Assembly (NCBI GenBank): GCA_017307285.1
Contig: JAFKFI010000103.1
Span: forward strand, 1,553 to 48,891
Direction of reading: 5' to 3'
Length of the DNA stretch: 47,339 nucleotides
Origin: Alphaproteobacteria bacterium
Lineage (GTDB): Bacteria > Pseudomonadota > Alphaproteobacteria > Acetobacterales > Acetobacteraceae
A program made the position numbers and the translations under genes. Shown piece by piece: positions 9,354-17,992 of this stretch (position 1 is its first letter; every line of letters begins with the position of its first letter). Under the pieces are notes generated by a model. That model did not search any database. It was not told the DNA's origin and saw only the letters and a list, made by a program, of their open reading frames with translations.

Positions 9354-9357
9354 CAAG

Positions 9358-10263
9358 ATGGCAGACAAGCCCAGCGTCGGATTCGTTGGCGTCGGCAACA
9401 TGGGCTGGCCGATGGCGGCCTGCCTGCACCGCGCCGGCTTCACGCTCAACGTCAACGACGCACGGCGTGAGGTCGCCGATAATTTCGTGCAGCAGCTCGG
9501 CGGCTTCGCGCCCGACAGCCTCCGCGACCTCGCGGCCAAGTCGGACGTGGTGATCACCATGCTTCCGACCAGCGCCATCGTGCGGCAGGTGCTGGCGACC
9601 GGCGAGGACACGCTGATGGCCGGGCTGCGGCCCGGCACCGTCGTCATCGAGATGAGTTCGGGCGAGCCGACGGTCACGCAGGAGCTGGCCGAGCGCGTAC
9701 GCGAGCTCGGTGCCGAGTTGATCGACGCGCCGGTCTCGGGCGGGGTGCCGCGCGCGAAGACGGGCGAGCTGGCGATCATGGTGGGCGGCGACGGCGCGGT
9801 GATCGACCGCGTCTTGCCAGTGCTCGAGGCGATGGGCAGCTCGGTGCTGCGGACCGGCGGCGTCGGGTCCGGTCAGGCGATGAAGGCGCTGAACAATCTG
9901 GTCAGCGCCGGCGGCTTTCTCATCGGCATCGAGGCGCTGCTGATCGGCCAGCGCTTCGGCCTTGACCCGGCGGTGATGACGGATGTGCTGAACGCGGCGA
10001 CGGGGATGAACAACTCGACGCAGAAGAAGTTCAAGCAGTTCGTGCTGTCGCGCAAGTTCGATGCGGGATTCACGCTCGGGCTGCTGGTCAAGGACTTGTC
10101 GATCGCACTGCAGGTTGGCCGCGAGACCGCGACGCCCACGCCCTTCGCCGCGCTGTGCCGCGAGATGGCGAGTGCGGCGCAGGCGATGCTGGGCGGGGGT
10201 GCCGACCATACGGAGCTGGCTAAGTTGTCCGAGCGTCTGGCGGGCGAGGAGCTCAAGAGCTGA
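9358..10263 (+). CDS. NAD(P)-dependent beta-hydroxyacid dehydrogenase (3-hydroxyisobutyrate dehydrogenase family)
   Basis: This 301-aa oxidoreductase has the Rossmann nucleotide-binding loop GFVGVGNMGWPMA (residues 8-20), the substrate-loop motif DAPVSGGVPRAKTG (123-136) and the catalytic lysine K176 in GQAMKALNN. These define the beta-hydroxyacid dehydrogenase family, which includes 3-hydroxyisobutyrate and tartronate semialdehyde reductases. The sequence does not settle the substrate. It follows the PcaC-like gene by 4 nt. Its stop TGA (10261-10263) overlaps the apparent CTG start of the next gene. The end of this gene marks the left edge of a visibly less GC-rich stretch. Confidence 0.9.
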   Translation: MADKPSVGFVGVGNMGWPMAACLHRAGFTLNVNDARREVADNFVQQLGGFAPDSLRDLAAKSDVVITMLPTSAIVRQVLATGEDTLMAGLRPGTVVIEMSSGEPTVTQELAERVRELGAELIDAPVSGGVPRAKTGELAIMVGGDGAVIDRVLPVLEAMGSSVLRTGGVGSGQAMKALNNLVSAGGFLIGIEALLIGQRFGLDPAVMTDVLNAATGMNNSTQKKFKQFVLSRKFDAGFTLGLLVKDLSIALQVGRETATPTPFAALCREMASAAQAMLGGGADHTELAKLSERLAGEELKS

Positions 10264-11189
10264 GCCATGATCCAGTCGATGCCCTGGTACGGCGTCGAGC
10301 TCTTTCCGCTCTGCACGCACTGTTTATCGTTGCCCATAGCGATGACGAGGTGTTGGGCGCGGGCGCGCAATTCGGCCGTTTCGGTAAACTGACATTCATC
10401 CATGTAACGGACGGCGCCGCATCCGCGCGGGTAGCGCGGTCTAAGGGTTTCTCGAGCCGCCGCCTCTATGCCGCGGCGAGGCAGCAGGAGTTGGAGGCAG
10501 CGCTCGCGACGGCTAAGATCTCGGCAGATTGTCGGATGATCGGCTATCGCGATCTGGAAGCCAGCTTTCAGATGGCTGCCTTGGCCCGCCGCCTTCGTCG
10601 CATGATTTCTGATGTGAAGCCCGACCTCATTTTCACGCACGCATTCGAGGGCGGTCATCCGGACCATGATGCGACCGCATATGCGGTCCATACGGCGGTG
10701 ATGGAGTTGATGGAGCCGGTTCCGATTTGGGAATTCGCAGGGTACCATCGTGATGGCTGGGAGATAGTAAGAGGGCGATTTCCAACGGGTACTGGGGCCA
10801 CGCTGGCTCTCTGCATTCCCCTCTCTACGGACGAGCAGGCATTGAAGCGAGAAATGCTTGAGTGCTTCGTGTCGCAGGCTGACGTGGTTTGCGAGTTCCC
10901 GCCTGCGGTAGAGCGTCTCCGGCCTGCCCCTAGATATGACTTCGCGGCTAATCGACCTCCTGAGACGCTTGGCTACGAGGTGGCGGCTTGGCGGATTGAC
11001 GGCCATCTGTGGCGCGCGCTGGTCGTTGTCGCAGAGCGCCAACTTCGGTGGGGCGTTCTGGCGGGTTTCCATTTGGATAGCTTGCGCGTTCGTTGGGCGA
11101 TGTGGGCCCGTCGAGCGCATCCCGGTCATCCGCGCGTTATGCACCTCATGCAGACGCTTTTTCGTGGCCCAGCACGGGATCAGAGCTGA
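10260..11189 (+). CDS. PIG-L family deacetylase, apparently starting at CTG
   Basis: PIG-L/LmbE proteins are zinc-dependent N-deacetylases acting on GlcNAc-type or similar amides. The first metal motif reads AHSDDEVLGAG (family norm AHPDDE), and the second is EGGHPDHDA. The frame reopens after a TAA at 10221 and contains no ATG, GTG or TTG before the codon at 10350, which lies inside the first catalytic motif, so that start cannot be right. The best start is CTG at 10260: GAGGAG lies at 10246-10251, eight nt upstream, and CTGA overlaps the previous stop exactly as ATGA overlaps do elsewhere here. This gives 309 aa. The 3' end overlaps the convergent glycosyltransferase gene by 44 bp. Composition is less GC-rich than the flanks. 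The start could instead be lost, making this a pseudogene. Confidence 0.72.
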   Translation: MSHDPVDALVRRRALSALHALFIVAHSDDEVLGAGAQFGRFGKLTFIHVTDGAASARVARSKGFSSRRLYAAARQQELEAALATAKISADCRMIGYRDLEASFQMAALARRLRRMISDVKPDLIFTHAFEGGHPDHDATAYAVHTAVMELMEPVPIWEFAGYHRDGWEIVRGRFPTGTGATLALCIPLSTDEQALKREMLECFVSQADVVCEFPPAVERLRPAPRYDFAANRPPETLGYEVAAWRIDGHLWRALVVVAERQLRWGVLAGFHLDSLRVRWAMWARRAHPGHPRVMHLMQTLFRGPARDQS

Positions 11190-12561
11190 GCGTTGCCACA
11201 CTGTCCAATGCTCCGGGCGCGGAATCCCTGTTTCGGGGGAGCTTCCGTCGGGATGCGATCTGATTCCGCACCGATCGAAGAACGTCGATGCACTTGCCGG
11301 CTCGGGTTTGCCTCGGAGTGTTGCACATGTGGTCATATAGCGACGTAAATTCCGCAAGGAACCGACCGGTGGTGAATTCGGCATAAAGCCGTTGCTGCGC
11401 GGCCGCGCCATAGCGCTTTCGCAGTTCGGGATCACGAGCAAGTTGAGTTATGGCAGCCGCCAGGGCTTCGGGATTCCGCACCGGGACGAGGATGCCGTCC
11501 ACGCCGTTCACGATGGCCTCGCGAATGCCGCCAATGTTGCTGCCGACCCGCGGCACCTTGGCGGCGGCGGCTTCGAGAAGCACGATTCCAAATGCCTCCG
11601 ATTCCGACGGCAGAACGACGATATCGATGACATTTTGGACCAGCTCATGAACGTCGGTCCGATGGCCGGTGAACGTGATGGGCAGCCCTGCCGCCTGCTC
11701 TTGCAAGGTGGCCCGTTCGCTCCCGTCACCCACTACCAAAAGGCGTATTCGCGACAACACGTTGGATGGCAAAAGGCGGATTGCTTCAATTGCAATATCG
11801 ACTCGCTTGGCGTCAACCAGTGCGGCTATCACCGCGATCACTACTGTACCGGGGTCACCCACGAATTCTGCGCGTGCCGTCTGCCGATCCTGCTTTGCCG
11901 GAACAAGTCGATCAAGTCCGCTGTAGATGACCTGGAGTCGACCTGCCGCAACCGAATCTGCGTGAAATCCGGCAAGCACGCTCCTTGAGACACCGACGAT
12001 CCTGTCGGCAAAATGTAGCCCAAGGACCAGGCGCATCTTGCGCGACCAATGTGCGTGCAGATGCACCAATGTCGGCACACCGCAAAGCCAGGATGCGGGT
12101 ATCATCCAGGAACAGGTTCCCCCATTGCTGAGATGGGCCAGCGATATCCGCTCGCGGCGAATGACTCTCGCGCCTATCGCACTAAAGCGGACGAGATCCA
12201 GAAGATCGTTAAGGCGGAATCCTTTGGTGAACAGCATCCGAAAGGGACGGAATTCCGTGGGAATCCCTCGCGCCCTACAAGCGGCGGCGAATTCGCCGTG
12301 ATTCGTGAGGACCACCCACCGATAGCGCTGTTGGTCGATCCCGTCGAGCAAACTCAGTGCAACGCCTTCGCTTCCACGGAGCGAGCCGTTGCCGTCGTGC
12401 ACGAGTAGGATTCGAGCGGGATGTTCTCTCGGCCGTCGATGTGCTGGTTCTGCCCACCGGATGGGATGGGGGCTGCAAGATGCAGCCTTGTCGCCGATCG
12501 GTCGGGTCGGCCCTGACCCTGTCCGCAACTGCCGATCATCGACTTCTGTTACAGACTGCAT
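11146..12561 (-). CDS. Glycosyltransferase family 4 protein (GT-B fold)
   Basis: A 471-aa retaining glycosyltransferase. The N-terminal domain begins at ARILLVHDGNGSLRGSEGVAL (from about residue 49), the acceptor-side glycine loop. The C-terminal donor domain has VIAVIAALVDAKRVDIAIEA, then RLLVVGDGSERATLQEQA. The nucleotide-sugar motif PSESEAFGIVLLEAAAAKVP has the two glutamates of the E-x7-E signature. The first 48 residues look poorly conserved, so translation may begin later. Composition is less GC-rich, with more mixed third positions than the neighbours, suggesting acquisition with the convergent PIG-L gene. The substrate is unknown; cell-surface polysaccharide or glycoconjugate synthesis is the usual role. 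Confidence 0.85.
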   Translation of the reverse strand: MQSVTEVDDRQLRTGSGPTRPIGDKAASCSPHPIRWAEPAHRRPREHPARILLVHDGNGSLRGSEGVALSLLDGIDQQRYRWVVLTNHGEFAAACRARGIPTEFRPFRMLFTKGFRLNDLLDLVRFSAIGARVIRRERISLAHLSNGGTCSWMIPASWLCGVPTLVHLHAHWSRKMRLVLGLHFADRIVGVSRSVLAGFHADSVAAGRLQVIYSGLDRLVPAKQDRQTARAEFVGDPGTVVIAVIAALVDAKRVDIAIEAIRLLPSNVLSRIRLLVVGDGSERATLQEQAAGLPITFTGHRTDVHELVQNVIDIVVLPSESEAFGIVLLEAAAAKVPRVGSNIGGIREAIVNGVDGILVPVRNPEALAAAITQLARDPELRKRYGAAAQQRLYAEFTTGRFLAEFTSLYDHMCNTPRQTRAGKCIDVLRSVRNQIASRRKLPRNRDSAPGALDSVATLSSDPVLGHEKASA

Positions 12562-12684
12562 ACGCCGATGGTTCCAGGACTGGTCGATTGATCCCGGTCC
12601 GGCGTTTTGCGCGGACGAACGCGGGGTGCGTTCGGCGCATCTTTACGCGAGCAAACTCACTGATCCGTTAAGCGGCGGTCGATA

Positions 12685-12708
12685 GGCGGCGCCGTTGCCG
12701 GCGCCGCC
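12685..12708 (-). terminator. GC-rich hairpin after the PEP-CTERM gene
   Basis: GGCGGCGCCG (12685-12694) pairs perfectly with CGGCGCCGCC (12699-12708) around a TTGC loop, 18 nt beyond the stop of the minus-strand PEP-CTERM gene. No T-tract follows, so it is a strong stem but an unproven terminator. Confidence 0.5.
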
Positions 12709-12726
12709 CTGACGAAAGTCCTTGGA

Positions 12727-13515
12727 TCAGGCCGCCTTGCGACGACGGCGCAGACCGAGGGCACCCGCAACGCCCACGGCAAGCAGTCCGAGGGTGGCGG
12801 GCTCGGGCACGCCCGGCGGGGGCGGTGCGTTGCCGAAGCCGTCGAGATAGACGTAGCCGGTATGGCCGGTGGGCTGGCAATCCGCCCCCAGCACCGCCAG
12901 CAGGAAGTCATGGCCGGACAGCGAGGCGTCGATGGTCAGCTGTTCGATCTGCCACTGCGGCGTGTAGTAGTAGCCGTTAGCAGAGAGCGTAAACCGGGGA
13001 TCGACGCCGCCGCCACCGCTCGCCGCATTGTATTCACGCGAGATCAGCGTCTTGTTGTCGGTCAGATCGATAAGTTGGATAATCATCGTCGCGGCGTCAG
13101 TCGGGCCATGTGCGCCCTCCAGCACCGCCTTCCAGGCGAAGAAGATGTTCGGGTCCGTGTAGTTGTTCACCTGCTGGCTGATCGCCGACGCGAAGCCGCC
13201 GTTGACGGTATCCTCGACGCGCCAGGAGTAGTTGCCGCTATAGACGGTGGAACCGAGCGCCGCGCCGACATTCGGGTCGACCGTCCCAGTGGAGATGATC
13301 GACGAGTGGTTCAGGCCCGGGTTGTAGAGCGAGCCGGTGGGCAGCACGTCAGACGGGTGCAGGCTTGGGTTCAGCACGCTGGCGCGAGAGCCGGTGCCTG
13401 TAGTCCAGCCGTTTGCGTTGCCGTCCTCGAATCCGCCGTTGATGAACGCGGCGGCGTTCGCGGCGGTGGACAGTGCCAGCAGGCTCGCGGCCGCCAGCAA
13501 TAACGTCTTGCTCAT
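12727..13515 (-). CDS. PEP-CTERM sorting domain protein
   Basis: A 262-aa exported protein. It has a Sec signal peptide (MSKTLLLAAASLLALSTAANA) and a beta-rich body starting AAFINGGFEDGNANGWTTG, typical of carbohydrate-binding-like PEP-CTERM surface proteins. The C-terminal tripartite sorting signal is VPEPATLGLLAVGVAGALGL followed by RRRRKAA. Such tails are recognised by exosortase/EpsH and are usually linked to exopolysaccharide biosynthesis; no exosortase gene is in this window. The ATG at 13515 has a GGGGAG ribosome binding site. The longer frame to 13575 would spoil the signal peptide. The adjacent glycosyltransferase and deacetylase genes fit a surface-polymer context, which is inference. 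Confidence 0.87.
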   Translation of the reverse strand: MSKTLLLAAASLLALSTAANAAAFINGGFEDGNANGWTTGTGSRASVLNPSLHPSDVLPTGSLYNPGLNHSSIISTGTVDPNVGAALGSTVYSGNYSWRVEDTVNGGFASAISQQVNNYTDPNIFFAWKAVLEGAHGPTDAATMIIQLIDLTDNKTLISREYNAASGGGGVDPRFTLSANGYYYTPQWQIEQLTIDASLSGHDFLLAVLGADCQPTGHTGYVYLDGFGNAPPPPGVPEPATLGLLAVGVAGALGLRRRRKAA

Positions 13516-13682
13516 TGTTCTCCCCTCGTTGGATCGAGCCGCATCGGCGCATTGCCGAGCAGTGGGAGTCCTCAAGCAAGATGGATGCCAGCCGTTAAAC
13601 CATTGTCACAACGCGAATTCCGGGGGCGGATTGAAAGGGTCTGTAAAGTTTTCCGACACAGTTCGATACAGAAGGTCCATCG

Positions 13683-14939
13683 TCAGTTGGCGCGCTTGGC
13701 TTGCTCCACGTTGGCGCTGCGCACCGGGATTCCCGTCTGCTCGAAGCACACGCGCGCCAGGGCGGCGACGCCGTCGCGGATCTCCTGCTTGGACGCCAGC
13801 CCGAAACACAAGCGCATGTGGGATCGCGTGCCGTCGGGATCGCAGGACCATTCGGGGCCGGGGTTGAACGCGATCCCGGCATCGGCCGCCGGCTTCACCA
13901 GTTTGCGCACGTCGACCGCGTCCGGCAGCTTGAGCCAGATGAAAATACCGCCCTTGGGCTTCCAGAGATCGACCGAGGTGCCGAACTCGCGCTCCAGCGC
14001 CTCGACCATCGTGTCGAGCTTGCCTTGCAGCGTGTCGGATAGCGCGCGGACATGCGGCTCGAAATGCTGCGAGAAATATTCGGCGATGACCATTTGATCG
14101 AGCGCGCCGGTGCCGCCATCGCTCTTGCAGGCGAGCATCCGGCTCAGCACCGGCCATTGCGCGACCGCGTAGCCGACGCGCAGCGCCGGCGCGAGCGACT
14201 TCGAGAACGAGCCGATATGGATGACCTGCGCCGGGTCGAGACTGTACAGCGCCGGCGGCGCGCTTTGGCCGCTCCACAGCAAGTCGGCGTAGCACTCGTC
14301 CTCGAAGATCGGCACGCCGAATTGCCGTGCAACGGCGATCAGCTGGTGGCGACGGTCGAGCGGCAGGATCGAGCCGGTGGGGTTCTGGATGGTCGGGATC
14401 GTGTAGATGAATTTCGGCGTGATGCCGCGACCCTTGAGGTCCGCCAGTTGCGACGCGAGCGCGTCCATGCAGAGCCCGTCATCGTCCAATTTGGCGCCGA
14501 CGATCTCGGCGCCGAGCTTGCGGAAGCGGGTGATGGCACCGCCGTAGGAGTGTTCCTCGAGGATTACCGTATCACCCGGCTCCACAAGCAGCCGGCTTAC
14601 CAGGTCGATGCCTTGGCCGGAGCCCGAGGTAATGAGCACGTCATCCGCCGTGCCCGCGATGCCGCGATGCCGCGCCAGCTTCCCGCTGACGAACTCGCGC
14701 AAGCCGCGATGGCCCTGCGGCCCGTGCGAGAGGTTGTACATGGCGAGGTTGGTACCTTCACGCCGCAGCACGGAGGCGGCGGCGGCGATCAGTGCCTCGA
14801 CCGGGATCTGCGTCGGGTCGTTATGGCCGCCGACGAAATTGTAGGTCGGAAAGCCGGTCCAGCGCGGCGCCGGCTCGGGCAGCCCCTTGCCGAACAGTTT
14901 TGTCACATCGAACGCGGCATCGGTCGCGGCGTCGTTCAT
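13683..14939 (-). CDS. PLP-dependent aminotransferase, class I/II (2-aminoadipate-aminotransferase-like)
   Basis: A 418-aa fold-type I aminotransferase. The cofactor lysine is K247 in IGSFSKSLAPALRVGY, with N186 in QNPTGS and D214/Y217 in FEDECYADL. The order GPQGHRGLREF, ITSGSGQGIDLV and EEHSYGG fits the branch related to MocR/GntR aminotransferase domains and LysN, but no N-terminal DNA-binding domain is present. It probably moves an amino group between an amino acid and a 2-oxoacid; the substrate is not readable. The start ATG 14939 is 14 nt downstream of the metallo-hydrolase gene stop, so the two form an operon. The frame continues to 15401 as shadow sequence only. Confidence 0.88.
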   Translation of the reverse strand: MNDAATDAAFDVTKLFGKGLPEPAPRWTGFPTYNFVGGHNDPTQIPVEALIAAAASVLRREGTNLAMYNLSHGPQGHRGLREFVSGKLARHRGIAGTADDVLITSGSGQGIDLVSRLLVEPGDTVILEEHSYGGAITRFRKLGAEIVGAKLDDDGLCMDALASQLADLKGRGITPKFIYTIPTIQNPTGSILPLDRRHQLIAVARQFGVPIFEDECYADLLWSGQSAPPALYSLDPAQVIHIGSFSKSLAPALRVGYAVAQWPVLSRMLACKSDGGTGALDQMVIAEYFSQHFEPHVRALSDTLQGKLDTMVEALEREFGTSVDLWKPKGGIFIWLKLPDAVDVRKLVKPAADAGIAFNPGPEWSCDPDGTRSHMRLCFGLASKQEIRDGVAALARVCFEQTGIPVRSANVEQAKRAN

Positions 14940-14953
14940 GGCGCGATCCCCCC

Positions 14954-15832
14954 TCAGAACGTTTGCACCCACGGCTCGGGCACCAGAGCGTACCCCGTGC
15001 CCTGCCGTGCCACTCGGGCCAAGCCGGGGAAATGCACGTGCATGCCGGCGATCAGCAGGCGATCGGATGCCACCATGTCGAACATTCGCCGCCGCGTCGC
15101 CTCCGCCTGGGCAGGATCGACGTCGAACGCCACTGTCACCTCGGGATGCGGCACCTGGATTTCCGGGACATGCACAATATCGCCCCAGATCAGCAGCGTT
15201 TCCGCCCCCGAACTGATCATGTAGCCGGTGTGCCCCGGCGTGTGTCCGGGCAGCGGCATGGCGGTGACGCCGGGGAACACCTCGCCGCCCTGGATCAGCC
15301 GCGCGCGGCCGCGATAGGGGGCGAGCTGGCGACGGGCGGCCATGAAGTTGCGTTCGCGCCCGGCTTCGTCCGAACGGCTCATTGCGGCATCGTCGTGCCA
15401 ATGCGCCATCTCGGCCTCATGCAGCACGAGTTCGGCGTTCGGGAACCACAGCCGGCCTTTGTCGTCGACCAGCCCGTTCGAGTGGTCGGGATGCACGTGC
15501 GTCAGAATCACCGTGTCGATGTCGGCGCGATCGATCCCCGCGGCGGCGAGATGCGCCGGCAGCTTGCCGACGGTCGGGCCGAGTGCCGTGCCGGAGCCGG
15601 TGTCGACCAGCGCAGCGCGGCCGCCGGCGCGGATGACGAAGGTGTTGATCGAGGTGAAGCGGGGGAGCGGGCGGAACGCCTCGGTGAGGATGCGGCTGGC
15701 CTCCTCCTGCGCGATGTTCTGTAGCACCCCAAGGCTGCCCTGCAGCACGCCGTCGCTCACCGCGCTGACCACGATGTCGCCGATGCGGCGGTGATAGACG
15801 CCTGGAATCTGTTGTTCCGGTGCAGCGGTCAT
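14954..15832 (-). CDS. Metallo-beta-lactamase-fold hydrolase
   Basis: A 292-aa protein with the full two-metal site: H112-x-H114-x-D116-H117 in THVHPDHSNG, H197 in PGHTPGHTG, D218 in WGDIVH and a late histidine in GMHVHFPG. It belongs to a different branch from the two lactonase-like proteins here, closer to general MBL-fold hydrolases with PGHTPGH. There is no signal peptide, and the reaction is unknown. It is transcribed with the aminotransferase gene and is divergent from the CoA-transferase gene at 15961. Three MBL-fold enzymes within 10 kb is notable. Confidence 0.87.
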   Translation of the reverse strand: MTAAPEQQIPGVYHRRIGDIVVSAVSDGVLQGSLGVLQNIAQEEASRILTEAFRPLPRFTSINTFVIRAGGRAALVDTGSGTALGPTVGKLPAHLAAAGIDRADIDTVILTHVHPDHSNGLVDDKGRLWFPNAELVLHEAEMAHWHDDAAMSRSDEAGRERNFMAARRQLAPYRGRARLIQGGEVFPGVTAMPLPGHTPGHTGYMISSGAETLLIWGDIVHVPEIQVPHPEVTVAFDVDPAQAEATRRRMFDMVASDRLLIAGMHVHFPGLARVARQGTGYALVPEPWVQTF

Positions 15833-15900
15833 GGCCGTTCCCTTCCCTTGCTTAGGCGCAGTGAAGCAGAGAGCCGGGCAGGGGAGAAGGTGTCGGGCGC

Positions 15901-15922
15901 GAGGTTTCCCTGGCGGAACCTC
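15901..15922. promoter_or_regulatory. Weak inverted repeat in a divergent intergenic region
   Basis: GAGGTT (15901-15906) and AACCTC (15917-15922) are 6-bp arms in the 128-nt gap between the divergent metallo-hydrolase and CoA-transferase genes. Short arms in GC-rich DNA arise easily by chance, so this is only a candidate operator. Confidence 0.25.
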
Positions 15923-15960
15923 GGACCTATAACCGGGCGGTGCATGTCGAGGAGAGCCGC

Positions 15961-17175
15961 ATGACCCAGCCGACCGGACCGCTCAAGGGCTTGCGGGTGT
16001 TCGACCTGACCCGCGTGCTCGCGGGGCCGACCTGCGTGCAGATGCTGGCCGATCTCGGCGCCGACGTCATCAAGATCGAGCGGCCCGGCGCGGGCGACGA
16101 CACGCGCGGCTTCGCCCCGCCGGTGATGCCCGGCACCAAGGAGAGCGCCTATTTCGTCGGCGTGAACCGCAACAAGCAGTCGGTCACGCTCGACATCAGC
16201 AAGACCGAGGGCCAGGCGCTGGCGATGCGGCTGATCGCGCAGAGCGACATCCTGGTGGAGAATTTCAAGGTCGGCGCGCTCGCCAAATACGGCCTCGGCT
16301 ACGAGCAGCTGCACGCGCAGTTTCCGGGATTGATCTACTGCTCGATCACCGGCTTCGGGCAGACCGGCCCGTACGCGCCGCGCCCCGGCTATGACAGCCT
16401 GATCCAGGCGATGGGGGGCGTGATGAGCCTCACCGGCGAGCCTGACGGGCTGCCGCAGAAGGTCGGCGTGCCGGTGGGGGATCTGTTCGCCGGGCTCTAC
16501 GGCTGCATCGGCGTGCTCGCGGCGCTCCGGCATCGCGAACTGACCGGGCAGGGCCAGCAGGTCGACATCGGGATGCTCGATACGAGCATCGCCTGGCTCG
16601 CCAATCAGGGCATGAATTATCTGGCGACCGGGGAGAACCCGCCCCGGCTCGGCAATCAGCACCCCAACATCGTGCCCTATCAGGTGTTCCCGACCGCCGA
16701 CGGCTACATGGTGCTGTCGATCGCCAACGATCCGACGTTCCGGCGGTTCTGCAACGAGTTCGGGCTGGAGCATCTGCTCGCGGACGAGCGTTTCGCGACG
16801 AACGCGGCGCGGGTGCAGAACCGCCAACTCGTCACCGACACGCTGACGCCGGTGCTGCAACAGCATCCGACTGCATGGTGGATCGACCGGCTGGAGGCGC
16901 TGAAGGTCGGCTGCGGGCCGATCAACACGCTGAAGCAGGTGTTCTCCGATCCGCAGGCGCAGGCGCGCGGGGTGGTGGTGGAGATGGCGCATAGCGCGGT
17001 CGAGGGCGGCGGGACGGTGAGGACGATCGCCAACCCGGTGCGCCTGTCGGAGACGCCGGCCGACTACCGGCTGGCGCCACCGACGCTTGGCGAGCACACC
17101 GACGCAGTGCTGCATGACCGACTAGGGCTGGGCCACGCGGAGATTGCTGAACTGCGCGCCAAGGGCATCATCTGA
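15961..17175 (+). CDS. Class III (CaiB/BaiF family) CoA transferase
   Basis: A 404-aa enzyme that moves CoA between acyl groups through aspartyl-CoA intermediates. The opening LKGLRVFDLTRVLAGPTC and DLGADVIKIERPGAGDDTR (31-49) are signature segments of formyl-CoA transferase and its relatives. D174 in VPVGDLFAG aligns with the catalytic aspartate, followed by GVLAALRHRELTGQGQQVD. The ATG at 15961 has GAGGAG eight nt upstream; an earlier in-frame start at 15940 would include that site. The gene for a lactonase-like hydrolase follows after 11 nt, so the pair may activate and process the same acid, which is inference. Confidence 0.92.
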   Translation: MTQPTGPLKGLRVFDLTRVLAGPTCVQMLADLGADVIKIERPGAGDDTRGFAPPVMPGTKESAYFVGVNRNKQSVTLDISKTEGQALAMRLIAQSDILVENFKVGALAKYGLGYEQLHAQFPGLIYCSITGFGQTGPYAPRPGYDSLIQAMGGVMSLTGEPDGLPQKVGVPVGDLFAGLYGCIGVLAALRHRELTGQGQQVDIGMLDTSIAWLANQGMNYLATGENPPRLGNQHPNIVPYQVFPTADGYMVLSIANDPTFRRFCNEFGLEHLLADERFATNAARVQNRQLVTDTLTPVLQQHPTAWWIDRLEALKVGCGPINTLKQVFSDPQAQARGVVVEMAHSAVEGGGTVRTIANPVRLSETPADYRLAPPTLGEHTDAVLHDRLGLGHAEIAELRAKGII

Positions 17176-17186
17176 GGGGGACGGCC

Positions 17187-17990
17187 ATGTCGGACGGATT
17201 GCCGGTCTACGAGCTCTACGCCATTCGCTACGCGCGGCGGGACGCGCGGCGCGCCGACCATTTCATCGGCGGCGATCCGCATGACGGGCCGATGCCGATG
17301 GACTATTTCGTCTGGGTGGCGGTTGGCGCCGAGCGCAGCGTGGTGATCGACATTGGCTTCACCGCCGAGGTCGCCGCCCAGCGCAAGCGCGAGTTCCTGC
17401 GTTGCCCGATCGAGTCGCTGAAGCTGGTCGGGGTCGACCCGAACGGCGTGCGCGACGTGATCCTGACACATATGCACTACGACCACGTGGGCAACTTCGC
17501 GAAGTTTCCGCGCGCCGAGTTCCATCTCCAGGAACCGGAGATGCACTTCGCGACCGGCCGCTACATGCGCTACGACAAGTTGGCGCACTCCTTCGAGGTG
17601 GAGGACGTGGTCGGGCTGGTGCGGCTCAATTTCGGCAAGCGGGTGCGGTTCTACACCGGGGATGCCGAGTTCGCGCCGGGCATCACGCTGCACGCCGCGT
17701 ACGGGCACTCCGCGGGGCTGCAATTCGTGCGCGTGCACACCAAGCGCGGCTGGGTGGTCGTCGCCTCGGACGTGACGCATTTCTACGAGAACATGGAGAC
17801 CGGCCGGCCGTTCACCACCGCCTTTCATATCGGCGGGATGCTGGAGGGGTTTGACAAGCTGTACGCCGCCGCCCCGACGCCGAAGCACATCGTGCCGGGA
17901 CACGATCCGGAAGTCATGCGCCGTTACGCCGCGCCCCGGCCCGAGCTCGAGGGAATCGTGGTGCGGCTCGACGAGGCGCCCAGGGAGTAA
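17187..17990 (+). CDS. Metallo-beta-lactamase-fold hydrolase, AHL-lactonase-like (second copy)
   Basis: A 267-aa protein with metal ligands H95-x-H97-x-D99-H100 in THMHYDHVGN, H174 in YGHSAG, D195 in ASDVTH and H239 in VPGHDPE. It has the same length and motif spacing as the product of 8034-8837 (shared FHLQE, DVTH/DTTH and IVPGHDP/IIPGHDP), so the two are paralogues from one branch, though clearly diverged. A cytoplasmic lactonase or esterase role is likely. The GGGGG ribosome binding site lies just before the ATG. It is downstream of the CoA-transferase gene by 11 nt, and the next gene starts 2 nt after its stop. Confidence 0.85.
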   Translation: MSDGLPVYELYAIRYARRDARRADHFIGGDPHDGPMPMDYFVWVAVGAERSVVIDIGFTAEVAAQRKREFLRCPIESLKLVGVDPNGVRDVILTHMHYDHVGNFAKFPRAEFHLQEPEMHFATGRYMRYDKLAHSFEVEDVVGLVRLNFGKRVRFYTGDAEFAPGITLHAAYGHSAGLQFVRVHTKRGWVVVASDVTHFYENMETGRPFTTAFHIGGMLEGFDKLYAAAPTPKHIVPGHDPEVMRRYAAPRPELEGIVVRLDEAPRE

Positions 17991-17992
17991 TC

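Noticed and set aside
10267-10385. A small ORF beginning ATG 10267 (MIQSMPWYGVELF)
   Set aside because: It ends after about 40 codons, its second half runs through PIG-L coding sequence, and it lacks any recognisable similarity. A truncated old gene cannot be fully excluded.
10350-11189. PIG-L gene starting at GTG 10350
   Set aside because: This start would cut off the AHSDD part of the metal-binding motif, so it cannot be the functional start.
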